64,000 nucleotides of DNA from CAWHXG01 sp963833235 (GCA_963833235.1 CAWHXG010000003.1:248001-312000); one strand, 5' to 3'; shown: positions 43,578 through 52,980, numbered from the stretch's first letter. The notes: generated by a model not told the origin, from the sequence alone. Numbers and translations are program-made.

Positions 43578-44878
43578 GCACCGGATTCTTCGACGGGATC
43601 GACCCCGTCGCCTTTCGTCCCGACGACCCTGGCGACGCCCCCGTCTTCCGCCACTACGATGCCAGCGCCGAGGTCGCGGGCAAGCCCATGACCGATCAGC
43701 TGCGCTTCGCCGTCGCCTACTGGCACAGCCTCGCCTGGCCCGGCGGCGACCCCTTCGGTGGCGACACGTTCGAACGCCCGTGGGACCACCACAGCATGAA
43801 AGGTGCCCGGCTGAAGGCCGACGTGGCGTTCGAGCTCTTCGAGCTGCTCTCCGCCCCGTTCTTCTGCTTCCACGATGCCGATATCCGCCCCGAAGGCGCC
43901 GACTTCGCCGAAAGTGTTGCCAACCTCGATGCCATCGGCGACGTCTTCGCGCAGAAGATGGAGGCGACCGGCACCCGCCTGCTTTGGGGTACGGCAAACC
44001 TCTTTTCCCACCGCCGCTGGATGGCCGGCGCCGCGACCAACCCCGACCCGGAGGTCTATGCCTATGCCGGCGCCAGCGTGGCGGCCTGCATGAACCTGAC
44101 CCACCGCCTCGGCGGCGAGAACTACGTGCTCTGGGGCGGCCGCGAGGGCTACGAGACGCTGCTCAACACCGATCTGGGTGCCGAGCTCGACCATATGGGC
44201 CGCTTCCTCACCCAGGTTGTCGAGCACAAGCACAAGATCGGGTTCAAGGGCACGATCCTGATCGAGCCGAAGCCGCAGGAGCCCACCAAGCACCAATACG
44301 ATTACGACGCCGCGACCACGCATGGCTTCCTCTGCCGCTACGGGCTGCAGGAGGAGGTCAAGCTGAACCTCGAACAGGGCCACGCGATTCTCGCCGGCCA
44401 CAGCTTCGAGCACGAGATCGCCACCGCCATGGCCCTCGGCGCCTTCGGCTCCATCGACATGAACCGCAACGATTACCAGTCCGGCTGGGACACCGACCAG
44501 TTCCCCAACGCCGCGCCCGAGGTGGCGCTGGCCTACTACCACATCCTGAAGGGCGGCGGCTTCGGCACCGGCGGCACCAATTTCGACGCCAAGCTGCGGC
44601 GCCAGTCGCTCGACCCGGTCGATCTCGTCGCGGCCCATGCCGGTGGCATGGACGTCTGCGCCCGCGGCCTGCGTGCCGCCGCCGCCATGCTGGAGGATGG
44701 CGGGCTGGAGGCGGCGCTGGCCGGGCGCTATGCGGGCTGGCGCGAACCGGCCGCCAAGGCGATGCTCGGGGGATCCCTGGAGGCGCTCTACGATGCCGCC
44801 ATGGCCGGCGGGCACGACCCGCGCCCACGCTCCGGCGCGCAGGAGCGGCTTGAGACCTACGTCAACCGCTTCGTCTGA
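43574..44878 (+). CDS. xylA: Xylose isomerase
   Basis: A 434-aa metal-dependent isomerase of D-xylose to D-xylulose. 'FAVAYWHSLAWPGGDPFGGDTF', 'FCFHDADIRPEG' (catalytic His), 'ENYVLWGGREGYETLLNTD' and 'LIEPKPQEPTKHQYDYD' (metal ligands) are complete. The GTG at 43574 overlaps the xylB TGA by 4 bases. The frame is open far upstream but is a shadow of xylB. A peroxidase gene follows after 10 bases. Confidence 0.96.
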   Translation: MSTGFFDGIDPVAFRPDDPGDAPVFRHYDASAEVAGKPMTDQLRFAVAYWHSLAWPGGDPFGGDTFERPWDHHSMKGARLKADVAFELFELLSAPFFCFHDADIRPEGADFAESVANLDAIGDVFAQKMEATGTRLLWGTANLFSHRRWMAGAATNPDPEVYAYAGASVAACMNLTHRLGGENYVLWGGREGYETLLNTDLGAELDHMGRFLTQVVEHKHKIGFKGTILIEPKPQEPTKHQYDYDAATTHGFLCRYGLQEEVKLNLEQGHAILAGHSFEHEIATAMALGAFGSIDMNRNDYQSGWDTDQFPNAAPEVALAYYHILKGGGFGTGGTNFDAKLRRQSLDPVDLVAAHAGGMDVCARGLRAAAAMLEDGGLEAALAGRYAGWREPAAKAMLGGSLEALYDAAMAGGHDPRPRSGAQERLETYVNRFV

Positions 44879-44888
44879 GGAGGCCATC

Positions 44889-46205
44889 GTGAGGCAGATC
44901 GCTGGCGCCGCCCTCGGCCTGATCCTCGCGGCGCTCGCCCCGCCAGCCGCCGCCGAAGCCACGCCCCACGGGGCCGACGGCTTCGCCCTGCACGACATGG
45001 CCGAGGTCGCGCTCGGGCAGCTTCTCTTCTACGACCCGATCCTCAGCGGCAACCGCGCCACCTCCTGCGCCACCTGCCACCACCCGCGCCACGCCACCTC
45101 CGACGGCGTGTCGCTGGGCCTCGGCGACGGCGCCACCGGGCTCGGCCCCGAGCGCCGCGCCGATGCGGACGACCCGCCGGAGCAGCGGGTGCCGCGCAAC
45201 TCGCCGGCGCTTTTCAACCTCGGTCACGAGAGCTTTACGACCCTCTTCCACGACGGCCGCCTGATGGCCGACCCGTCGCGCCCTTCCGGCCTGCGTACCC
45301 CGCTGGAGGCCGAGATGGTGGAGGGCTTCGCCTCCGCCCTCGCCGCGCAGACGATGTTCCCCGTCCTCTCGCCCGACGAGATGGCCGGGCACTATTCCGA
45401 GAACGAGATCTCCCGCGCCGTCCGGCAGGGCCTGATCACCGGCGAGGGCGGCGCCTGGGCGCTGATTTCCGCCCGCGTCGCCGGCGTCCCGGCCTATCGC
45501 GCCGCCTTCGACGCGGCCCTCGGCCCCGGCGCGCCGATCCGTTTTACCGACATCTCCAACATGCTCTCCGCGTTCATCGCCACCGAATGGCGGGCCGATG
45601 CCAGCCCCTACGATGCATGGCGACGCGGGGAGGCGCCCCTGCCCGCCGCCGCCGAACGCGGCCGCCGCCTCTTCGAAGGTGTCGCCGGCTGCGCCGCCTG
45701 CCATGCCGGCCCCTTTCAGACCGACCACGGCTTCCACGCCATCGCCATGCCGCAGATCGGCCCCGGTAAGGCGGCCCGGTTCGAGAGCCATGCCCAGGAT
45801 ACCGGCCGGATGCGCGTCACCGGCAACCCTGCCGACGCCTATGCCTTCCGCACGCCCTCCCTGCGCAACGTGGCGCAGACGGCGCCCTACGGCCATGCCG
45901 GCGCCTACGCGACGCTGGAAGGCGTCATCCGCCATCACCTCGACCCGCCCGCCGCGCTGGCGGCCTACGACCCGGCCCAGGCCATATTGCCCGCACTCCC
46001 CGGCGCCGACGATCTGCGCACCCACAGTGACCCAGCGGAACGCGCCGCCATCGCCGCCGCCAACGCCCTGCCCACGCGCGCCCTGAGCGATGCCCAGATC
46101 GCCGACCTCACCGCCTTCCTCCACGCCCTCACCGATCCGGCCAGCCTGCAAGGGCGCCTCGGCATCCCCGATGCCGTGCCGAGCGGCCTGCCCCTCGACC
46201 GCTAG
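44889..46205 (+). CDS. Di-heme cytochrome c peroxidase family protein
   Basis: A 438-aa periplasmic protein of the bacterial cytochrome c peroxidase/MauG family. A signal peptide ends near 'PPAAA'. Two heme c sites are present: CATCH at residues 60-64 and CAACH at 268-272. 'RNSPALFNLGHESFTTLFHDGR' and 'FRTPSLRNVAQTAPYGHAGAY' are family motifs. The GTG at 44889 has an excellent Shine-Dalgarno ('gaggaggcc'), only 10 bases after xylA, so it is probably cotranscribed. Its stop shares a CTAG with the convergent CRTAC1 gene. Whether it reduces peroxide or oxidises an organic or protein substrate is open. Confidence 0.88.
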   Translation: MRQIAGAALGLILAALAPPAAAEATPHGADGFALHDMAEVALGQLLFYDPILSGNRATSCATCHHPRHATSDGVSLGLGDGATGLGPERRADADDPPEQRVPRNSPALFNLGHESFTTLFHDGRLMADPSRPSGLRTPLEAEMVEGFASALAAQTMFPVLSPDEMAGHYSENEISRAVRQGLITGEGGAWALISARVAGVPAYRAAFDAALGPGAPIRFTDISNMLSAFIATEWRADASPYDAWRRGEAPLPAAAERGRRLFEGVAGCAACHAGPFQTDHGFHAIAMPQIGPGKAARFESHAQDTGRMRVTGNPADAYAFRTPSLRNVAQTAPYGHAGAYATLEGVIRHHLDPPAALAAYDPAQAILPALPGADDLRTHSDPAERAAIAAANALPTRALSDAQIADLTAFLHALTDPASLQGRLGIPDAVPSGLPLDR

Positions 46206-47872
46206 TCGAGCGTCAGCGCCCCGGCGTCCCCGCGCCGCACCGTCAGCACCCGGCCGGCCTCCACCCGAACCCAGCCGCTTGTCGCCGCGTCCGGCCACAC
46301 CACCCGCAGATCCACCGCCGCCGCGTCCCCCAGCCCGAAATGCTCCGGCAGCGCCGAGCCCCCGGCATGGCCGCCGCCCACCGTCACCTCCCGCACCACG
46401 ATCCGCCCGTCCGGCAGACGCAGCTCGATCCAGGCCCCCACCGCCCGCGCGTTCGGCCCCGGCTGCCGCAGCGCCACCGCCAGCCAGCCGCCCGCAGGCC
46501 CGGTCACGTTGCGCCACACCCGCAGCGGCGCCCGCCGGTTCGCCACCGCCAGATCCAGCCGCCCGTCGCCGTCCAGATCCGCCAGCACCGCGCCACGGCT
46601 CCGCGCCGGATCGGCCACGCCGGCGGCGCCCGAAACCTCCTCGAACGTCCCGTCGGCACGCTGCCACAGCAGCGAGTTGGGGTCGGCCATGGCGTTCCCC
46701 GGCATCTGGTCGACGTTGCCCTTGGCGATGAACACGTCGTCGCGCCCGTCCAGATCCACGTCCCCGAACGCCACATGCCAGCCGGTCGAGGGCCGCCCGT
46801 CGTCGCCCACATGCGGCCGGTGCGCGCTGGTCCCCATCGCGAAGGGCGCGTCCACGTAATCCGGCCCCGCGCCCGGCCCGCGCAGCTGCAGCCGCTGATC
46901 GCCCATCGAGGTCAGGAACACGTCCGTCCGCCCGTCGCCGTCGATGTCGCGGCTGGCGATCCCCATCCCCCAAAGCGCATGCGCCCGCCACCCCTCCTGC
47001 GGCCCGTAGAGCCGCGGCGCGGGCTCCATCGCCCAAAGCTGTTCCTGCCCGCCGCGCACGTAGTAGTGCCGGTCGTTGCTCACCCGCAGGTCGGCGCGGC
47101 CCGCACGGTTCCAGTCGGTGAACAGCATCGAGAGCGCGCAGAACCCGGGCTCCAGCAGCAGCGGAGGCGCGTAAGCCCGGCCCACGGGGCGCAGCAGCCA
47201 GTTCGCGTCGCAAGCCTCGAAGGGCCCCTCCGGATCGCCCCTGTCCACATAGGCGCCAAAGGCCAGCGTCGGCAGCGCGGCCTCGCCCTCCCAGGTCGCG
47301 CTGAACGCCGTGGTCCAGGCGTCCCGCTCCGGCAGCTCCAGCCCCTCGAACGGCGCAAAGGCGCAATCCTGCCCGCCCCGCAGCAGCGCGTCCGGCCCCA
47401 CCCGCAGCACCGCAAGGTCGAGCCGGCCGTCGCCATCCACGTCCAGCGGATAGGCCCCCGTCACCCCGGTCAGCGCCAGCGCCGGCGGGGTGGCCGCCGC
47501 GAAGGCCAGCGCGTCGCCGGGAACGTTGCGCAGAAGCACCGCCGGGGCCGCGCCGCCCGCCGCGTAAAGCTCCGGCCGCCCATCGTCGTCGCAATCGAAG
47601 GCCGCGATCCCGCCGCCCACGAAATGCTCCCAGCCGCCCACGTATTCATGCGCCGGCAGGGCGATGGGCTCGAACCGAAGGCGCGGCTCCGCCACGGCCG
47701 CCATCGCAGTGGCGAACAGCGCGGCCGGGAACAGCACGGCGGGGAACAGCGCGCGCCGGCACCGCCAGGGCAGCGCCCGCAGCGCCGGGTGGGCGGGTGG
47801 GGCGCTGCGGGCGCTGCCCGGTTTCCGCGGGCGACCCGCCCCCGGAACGTGCCTGTCCCGCCCCTTATCCAC
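46202..47872 (-). CDS. CRTAC1/ASPIC-UnbV family FG-GAP repeat protein
   Basis: A roughly 556-aa exported protein. A basic/hydrophobic signal-like segment ('RALFPAVLFPAALFATAMAAVA') precedes at least six Asp-rich calcium-binding FG-GAP/VCBS repeats, e.g. 'LDVDGDGRLDLAVL', 'RDIDGDGRTDVFL', 'GDVDLDGRDDVFIAKGN', 'ADLDGDGRLDLAVANR'. These indicate a seven-bladed-type propeller. The C-terminal ~100 residues form the ASPIC/UnbV domain ('WIELRLPDGRIVVREVTVGGG'). The start is unsure: GTG 47872 overlaps the end of the ROK regulator gene by 8 bases. Function is unknown; the convergent di-heme peroxidase is a likely partner. Confidence 0.82.
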   Translation of the reverse strand: MDKGRDRHVPGAGRPRKPGSARSAPPAHPALRALPWRCRRALFPAVLFPAALFATAMAAVAEPRLRFEPIALPAHEYVGGWEHFVGGGIAAFDCDDDGRPELYAAGGAAPAVLLRNVPGDALAFAAATPPALALTGVTGAYPLDVDGDGRLDLAVLRVGPDALLRGGQDCAFAPFEGLELPERDAWTTAFSATWEGEAALPTLAFGAYVDRGDPEGPFEACDANWLLRPVGRAYAPPLLLEPGFCALSMLFTDWNRAGRADLRVSNDRHYYVRGGQEQLWAMEPAPRLYGPQEGWRAHALWGMGIASRDIDGDGRTDVFLTSMGDQRLQLRGPGAGPDYVDAPFAMGTSAHRPHVGDDGRPSTGWHVAFGDVDLDGRDDVFIAKGNVDQMPGNAMADPNSLLWQRADGTFEEVSGAAGVADPARSRGAVLADLDGDGRLDLAVANRRAPLRVWRNVTGPAGGWLAVALRQPGPNARAVGAWIELRLPDGRIVVREVTVGGGHAGGSALPEHFGLGDAAAVDLRVVWPDAATSGWVRVEAGRVLTVRRGDAGALTLD

Positions 47873-49070
47873 CTTGCTCGGCCAGCTTCGCCAGCGCCAG
47901 ATCGGCGACGCCGTCCACGGCATAGGCCGCCGCCCCCATCGCCCACATCTGGTCCCCCCATTTGTGAATCACGATCTCGGGCGGCGCCACGTCCACCTGC
48001 ACGACCTGCTGGCGGATGCTCTCCAGAACCTCCTCGGCATACAGGAAATCCAGCTGCATCCGCTCGCCCGAAAGGATGATCAGCTGCGGATCGAAGATGT
48101 TCACCAGGTTCGCCAGCCCCAGGGCGAACATCCGGCTGGACCGCTCCACGATCGTCTGCGCCGTCCGGTCGCCGCCGCGCGCCGCCGCGATCAGCCGCAC
48201 GATCTTGTCGCTGTCGCTGCCGCTGTCGTCCCAGTCGCGCAGCATCGCCGCCTCGCGCAGGATCGCGTAATCGCCTACATAGGCCTCCAGGCAGCCGCGC
48301 TGGCCGCAGCGGCAAAGCGCCCCGTCCAGATGCACCTTGGTATGACCGAATTCAGCGCCGCAGCCACGCGCACCCCGGTAAAGTTCGCCGCCCAGCACGA
48401 TCCCGGACCCCACGCCGCTCTCGATCGTCACCACCAGGAAATCCTGCACAGCCCGGCCAAGGCCGAAGGTCCGCTCCGCCATGGCCACGAGGTTGGCGTC
48501 GTTGTCGAGGTAGACCGGCCGCCCGAGCGCGTCCGCCAGAAGCCGGCGCAGCGGCACGTTGCGCTCGCGCAGCGTCGGCGACCAGTAGGCGATGCCGCCA
48601 GCCGCGTCGATGAAGCCCGCAAGGCCGATCCCCACGCCAGAGATGGCCGCGAAGTCCAGCCCGGCCCGCTCCGCCGAACGCGCCAGCGCCTCGGCCAGCA
48701 GCGGCACCAGGTCGTGCGTCTCGTAGCCCGCAGGGTCGAGGGCGAACTGGTCCTCGCCAACCTGGGTCCCCTCGAAATCGAGGAACACCACCGACGCGGT
48801 GCGGCGCGCCAGCTTCACGCCCGCCACCACATGCGCCGCCCCGCGCACCCGCAGGCCCACCCGCGGCCGCCCGCGGCGGATCTCGCCGGGATCGGCGCGC
48901 CGCTCGACCTCCTCGATCAGCCCCTCGCGGATCAGATCCGCGGTGATCGCCGTCACCGTCGCCTGGCTGATCCCGGTGCTGCGGGCCAGATCGACCCGCG
49001 CGATCCGCCGCGCCTGCCGGATCTCGGTGAACACGCGCCGCCGGCCTTGGCCGCGCAGATCGTTCAGCAT
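47865..49070 (-). CDS. ROK family transcriptional regulator, probable xylose repressor
   Basis: A 401-aa repressor of the NagC/XylR (ROK) type. The N-terminal winged helix-turn-helix includes 'RVDLARSTGISQATVTAITADL'. The ROK sugar-binding domain has 'GVGSGIVLGGELYRGARGCGAEFGH' pieces and the zinc site 'CRCGQRGCLEAYVG'. ATG 49070 has 'ggaggg' before it; the frame is open upstream but not family-like. It diverges from xylF and sits between the xylBA and xylFHG arms. A xylose response and binding to the dyad upstream of xylB are inferred. Confidence 0.9.
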   Translation of the reverse strand: MLNDLRGQGRRRVFTEIRQARRIARVDLARSTGISQATVTAITADLIREGLIEEVERRADPGEIRRGRPRVGLRVRGAAHVVAGVKLARRTASVVFLDFEGTQVGEDQFALDPAGYETHDLVPLLAEALARSAERAGLDFAAISGVGIGLAGFIDAAGGIAYWSPTLRERNVPLRRLLADALGRPVYLDNDANLVAMAERTFGLGRAVQDFLVVTIESGVGSGIVLGGELYRGARGCGAEFGHTKVHLDGALCRCGQRGCLEAYVGDYAILREAAMLRDWDDSGSDSDKIVRLIAAARGGDRTAQTIVERSSRMFALGLANLVNIFDPQLIILSGERMQLDFLYAEEVLESIRQQVVQVDVAPPEIVIHKWGDQMWAMGAAAYAVDGVADLALAKLAEQGG

Positions 49071-49266
49071 GCCGACCCTCCTGTCGCGCCCTCTGCCGCG
49101 CCCTCTGCTGCGCCCGTTGTCCCAGCCGGCGCGGTTCCGGCTGCCCGCCGGCCCCGCATCCTTGCGCCACAATCACTAAGGGGAAGTTTTCTTGCGACAT
49201 AGCTTAAAAGGTGGCATCGAATGCGACAGGGGCGAGATGCCCGCCAGAGGTTCAGGGAGGACCCAT
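49071..49266. promoter_or_regulatory. Divergent regulator/xylF promoter region
   Basis: An AT-rich patch at about 49180-49215 stands out in GC-rich surroundings and should hold the xylF promoter and an operator. I do not see a perfect copy of the xylB-type dyad; only loosely related T-rich and A-rich halves flank a 'cttgcgacatag' core. The xylF ribosome-binding site 'gggagga' is at its end. Confidence 0.4.
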
Positions 49267-50292
49267 ATGAGATTTCCAGTCATCGCGGCCACGGCCATCG
49301 GCCTGATCGCAACGCTGCCCGCCTACGCCCAGGACATGACGGTCGGCGTCAGCTGGTCGAACTTCCAGGAAGAGCGCTGGAAGACCGACGAGGCCGCCAT
49401 CAAGGAGGCGCTCGACGCCGCCGGCGCCGAATACGTCTCGACCGACGCGCAAAGCTCCTCGTCCAAGCAGCTCTCCGACATCGAGAGCCTGATCGCCCAG
49501 GGGGTCGACGCGCTGATCATCCTCGCCCAGGACAGCGACGCCATCGGCCCCGCCGTGCAGGCCGCCGCCGACGAGGGCATCCCGGTGGTGGGCTACGACC
49601 GCCTGATCGCCGATCCGCGCGCCTTCTACCTGACCTTCGACAACGTCGAGGTCGGCCGGATGCAGGCCCGCGCCGTGCTCGAGGCCGCGCCCGAGGGCAA
49701 CTACGTGATGATCAAGGGCTCGCCCACCGACCCGAACGCCGATTTCCTCCGCGGCGGCCAGCAGGAGGTCCTGCAGGAAGCCGTCGACAGCGGCGCCATC
49801 ACCATCGTCGACGAGGCCTATACCGACCAGTGGCTGCCCGCCAACGCGCAGCGCAACATGGAGCAGATCCTGACCGCCCAGGACAATGACGTCGACGCGG
49901 TCGTGGCCTCCAACGACGGTACCGCCGGCGGCGCCGTCGCCGCGCTCACCGCCCAGGGCATGGACGGCATCCCAGTCTCCGGCCAGGACGGCGACCATGC
50001 CGCGCTGAACCGCATCGCCAAGGGCACCCAGACCGTCTCCGTTTGGAAGGACAGCCGCGACCTCGGCCGCGAAGCCGCCGAGATCGCCGTCTCCATGGCC
50101 GGCGGCACCGAGATGGAAGGCGTCGAGGGCGCGGTCGAGTTCGAGGCCCCCGGCGGCCAGACCCTCTGGGCCAAGTTCCTGGAGCCGATCCCGGTGACCC
50201 AGGACAACCTCGACGTGGTCGTCGATGCCGGCTGGATCGACCAGGAATCGCTCTGCCAGGGCGTCACCGGCGGCCCCTCGCCCTGTAACTGA
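49267..50292 (+). CDS. xylF: D-xylose ABC transporter substrate-binding protein
   Basis: A 341-aa periplasmic sugar-binding protein (Peripla_BP_4). A signal peptide ('FPVIAATAIGLIATLPAYA') is followed by 'VGVSWSNFQEERWKTDEAAIK', characteristic of XylF. 'GVDALIILAQDSDAIGPAVQAA' and 'VVASNDGTAGGAVAAL' are ligand-lobe motifs. ATG 49267 fits the 'gggagga' site; the frame upstream is rejected. A hairpin follows the stop, then xylH. Confidence 0.94.
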   Translation: MRFPVIAATAIGLIATLPAYAQDMTVGVSWSNFQEERWKTDEAAIKEALDAAGAEYVSTDAQSSSSKQLSDIESLIAQGVDALIILAQDSDAIGPAVQAAADEGIPVVGYDRLIADPRAFYLTFDNVEVGRMQARAVLEAAPEGNYVMIKGSPTDPNADFLRGGQQEVLQEAVDSGAITIVDEAYTDQWLPANAQRNMEQILTAQDNDVDAVVASNDGTAGGAVAALTAQGMDGIPVSGQDGDHAALNRIAKGTQTVSVWKDSRDLGREAAEIAVSMAGGTEMEGVEGAVEFEAPGGQTLWAKFLEPIPVTQDNLDVVVDAGWIDQESLCQGVTGGPSPCN

Positions 50293-50300
50293 GCCGAACC

Positions 50301-50328
50301 GCCGGTCGCCCCCCAAAGGGCGGCCGGC
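50301..50328 (+). promoter_or_regulatory. Intercistronic hairpin after xylF
   Basis: Arms 50301-50311 and 50318-50328 pair over 11 bp (one G.U) around a 6-base loop, starting 8 bases after the xylF stop. It resembles the hairpin after the first binding-protein gene at 543-575 and probably favours xylF expression over the permease and ATPase. The ~180 bases from here to xylH hold no gene. Confidence 0.55.
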
Positions 50329-50512
50329 ACCCGCCATCGGCGCGGCGGACTGAACCCCGCCCTACCCCGGGACGCACCGGGCCCCCGCCTCAAGGGCCGC
50401 CCGCCACCGCAAGACGGGGCCCGCCCCGCCGCCGCCCCCCCGCCGCCCCCCACCGTCCGCCGCGAACACCGCCGGCCCGGGGCACACGCCACACCCGCAC
50501 AAAGGCGCCCCC

Positions 50513-51808
50513 ATGGCCGAAACCACAGCCGCCCCAGCCGCCCCCCCGCGCCGCAGCTTCCTGCAGACGCTCGAGGTCGATACCCGCCTCCTCGGCATGA
50601 TCGGCGCCTTCGTGATCCTCTGCATCGGGTTCGACCTCATCACCGGCGGCCGCTTCCTCACCCCGCGCAACGTCTTCAACCTCACCATCCAGACCGTCAG
50701 CGTCGCCATCATGGCCACCGGCATGGTCTTCGTCATCGTCACCCGCCACATCGACCTCTCCGTCGGCGCGCTGCTGGCCACCTGCTCGGCGGTCATGGCG
50801 ATCACCCAGACCCAGATCCTGCCGAACGCGCTCGGCCTCGGCCTCAACCACCCGATGACCGCACCCATCACCATCCTCGTGGGCCTGCTTACCGGCACCC
50901 TCATCGGCGCCTTCCAGGGCTGGCTCGTGGGCTACCTCACCATCCCCGCCTTCATCGTCACCCTCGGCGGCCTCCTCGTCTGGCGCAACGTCGCGTGGTA
51001 CCTCACCGGCGGCCAGACCATCGGCCCGCTCGATTCCACATTCATGCAGTTCGGCGGCATCAACGGCACGCTCGGCACGCAGCTCTCCTGGATCGTCGGC
51101 ATCCTCGCCACGATCGCCGCCATCGCCGCCCTCTGGAACGCGCGGCGCAACAAGATGCGGCACGATTTCCCGGTGAAGCCGCTCTGGGCGGAAGGCCTGA
51201 TGGCCGCCATCGCCGCCGTCGCCATCCTCGGCTTCGTCGCGCTGCTCAACGCCTACGAGGTGCCGACGGCCCGCCTGCGCCGCGCCGCCAGCGCCGCCGG
51301 CGAAGCCCTGCCCGAAGGCTACACCGAAGGCTACGGCATCCCCATCTCCGTCATCGTCCTGGTCGCCATCGCCATCGTCATGACGATCATCGCGCGCCGC
51401 ACCCGGCTCGGCCGCTACATCTTCGCCACCGGCGGCAACCCCGACGCGGCAGAGCTGTCGGGCATCAACACGCGGCTCCTCACCGTCAAGGTCTTCGCCA
51501 TCATGGGCGCCCTCTGCGCGCTCTCGGCGGTCGTCGCCTCCGCCCGGCTGGCCAACCACAGCAACGACATCGGCACGCTCGACGAGCTGCGCGTCATCGC
51601 CGCCGCGGTGATTGGCGGCACCGCCCTCTCCGGCGGCATCGGCACCATCTACGGCGCCATCCTCGGTGCGCTCATCATGCAGTCGCTGCAATCGGGCATG
51701 GCCATGGTGGGCGTCGACGCGCCCTTCCAGAACATCGTCGTGGGCGGCGTCCTCGTCTTCGCCGTGCTGATCGACATCCTCTACCGCCGCCGCACGGGAG
51801 TTGCCTGA
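50513..51808 (+). CDS. xylH: D-xylose ABC transporter permease
   Basis: A 431-aa inner-membrane permease of the monosaccharide (BPD_transp_2) family. 'VFVIVTRHIDLSVGALLA', 'GLLVWRNVAWYLTGGQTI' and 'YIFATGGNPDAAELSGINTRL' are XylH motifs. About ten hydrophobic helices are visible. The extra length over E. coli XylH (393 aa) lies in a loop around residues 200-290. It starts at ATG 50513; its TGA overlaps the xylG ATG by one base. Confidence 0.93.
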   Translation: MAETTAAPAAPPRRSFLQTLEVDTRLLGMIGAFVILCIGFDLITGGRFLTPRNVFNLTIQTVSVAIMATGMVFVIVTRHIDLSVGALLATCSAVMAITQTQILPNALGLGLNHPMTAPITILVGLLTGTLIGAFQGWLVGYLTIPAFIVTLGGLLVWRNVAWYLTGGQTIGPLDSTFMQFGGINGTLGTQLSWIVGILATIAAIAALWNARRNKMRHDFPVKPLWAEGLMAAIAAVAILGFVALLNAYEVPTARLRRAASAAGEALPEGYTEGYGIPISVIVLVAIAIVMTIIARRTRLGRYIFATGGNPDAAELSGINTRLLTVKVFAIMGALCALSAVVASARLANHSNDIGTLDELRVIAAAVIGGTALSGGIGTIYGAILGALIMQSLQSGMAMVGVDAPFQNIVVGGVLVFAVLIDILYRRRTGVA

Positions 51809-52569
51809 TGCCCACGCAAGCCGGAACCCCGCTTGTCGAGATGCGCGACATCTCCATCGCCTTCGGCGGCGTCCAGGCCGTCGACCATGTCAGCATCGAG
51901 CTTCACGCGGGCGAAGTCGTCGGCCTGCTCGGCCATAACGGCGCCGGCAAGTCGACGCTGATCAAGATCCTCTCGGGCGCCTACCGGGCCGACAGCGGCG
52001 AGATCTTCATCAATGGCGAGAAGGCCGCCATCGCCAACCCGCGCGACGCCCGCGCCTACAACATCGAGACGATCTACCAGACCCTCGCCCTTGCCGACAA
52101 TCTCGATGCCGCCTCCAACCTCTTCCTCGGCCGCGAGCTCGTCACCTCGCTCGGCATGGTCGACGACGACGCGATGGAGGCCGAGACCCGGCGCATCATG
52201 GCCCGCCTCAACCCCAACTTCTCCAAGTTCGCGTCGCCGGTCGCGGCCCTTTCCGGTGGCCAGCGCCAGTCGGTCGCCATCGCGCGCGCCGTCTACTTCA
52301 ACGCCCGCATCCTCATCATGGACGAGCCCACCGCCGCCCTCGGCCCGCAGGAGACGCGCATGGTCTCCGAGCTCATCACCCAGCTCAAGGCCGACGGCAT
52401 CGGCATCTTTCTCATCAGCCACGACGTGCACGACGTCATGCAGCTCTGCGACCGCGCCAGCGTGATGAAGAACGGCCAGCTCGTGGGCAGTGTCGATATT
52501 GCCGACGTGACCGACGACGATCTGCTCAGCATGATCATCCTCGGCCGCCGGCCCGGCGAAGCGGCCTAG
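51808..52569 (+). CDS. xylG: D-xylose ABC transporter ATP-binding protein, single domain
   Basis: A 253-aa ATPase. Walker A is GHNGAGKS, the signature is 'LSGGQRQSVAIARAV', Walker B is 'ILIMDEPTAALGP', and the H-loop is 'FLISHDVHDVMQ'. ATG 51808 overlaps the xylH stop (TGATG). E. coli XylG has two fused ATPase domains (~510 aa); this protein has one and must work as a homodimer, as in other alphaproteobacterial sugar importers. Confidence 0.93.
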   Translation: MPTQAGTPLVEMRDISIAFGGVQAVDHVSIELHAGEVVGLLGHNGAGKSTLIKILSGAYRADSGEIFINGEKAAIANPRDARAYNIETIYQTLALADNLDAASNLFLGRELVTSLGMVDDDAMEAETRRIMARLNPNFSKFASPVAALSGGQRQSVAIARAVYFNARILIMDEPTAALGPQETRMVSELITQLKADGIGIFLISHDVHDVMQLCDRASVMKNGQLVGSVDIADVTDDDLLSMIILGRRPGEAA

Positions 52570-52980
52570 GCCGGTCTTTCGCGGCTGCCACAGGGTCTCG
52601 CGGCGCCCGCCGATACAACCTTAAGTCAACTTCGCGCCAGGGATGACCGAGAGCGCGGAAAATTCGGGCACCGAAGAAACAGTTCCCCCGTCGGGGCCCG
52701 TATGCCTTGCCGTTCCGGCGGCCGCGGCACATCTATGACATGTCGTTTGGGCGCGGCCATGGCGGAAACCTCCTCCCTTCCAAGATGGTCGTCGCCCGAG
52801 CGGCACCGGCGCGCGCCCCGGCCGCCGTCCCCCTCCCGCATGCCGACCACTCCGCCCGCTCTCTCGCCGTGGCGCTTGGATCACGCATTCGTCACGGAAT
52901 TTAACCATCAGCCGGGAATTCCTTAGTGTTTTCTAAATTTCCGGCGTGTGATGAAGGCGTAAAAGGTAAGGAGCCTCGTC
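52570..52980. other. Non-coding region after xylG
   Basis: About 410 bases. The frames are Arg/Pro-rich shadows. GACATGTC at 52738-52745 and GGAATT(52896-52901)...AATTCC(52917-52922) are short dyads. The last 80 bases are AT-rich and end in 'aaggag', so they probably hold the promoter and ribosome-binding site of the 33-aa ORF. No RNA gene is recognised. Confidence 0.4.

Noticed and set aside
44862..47594. 910-codon minus-strand frame across the peroxidase and CRTAC1 genes
   Set aside because: Ala/Gly/Arg-rich shadow; the real CRTAC1 protein is in another frame of the same strand.
52570..52980. Structured RNA or tRNA in the gap after xylG
   Set aside because: Only short dyads were seen; no cloverleaf, T-loop or terminator signature.
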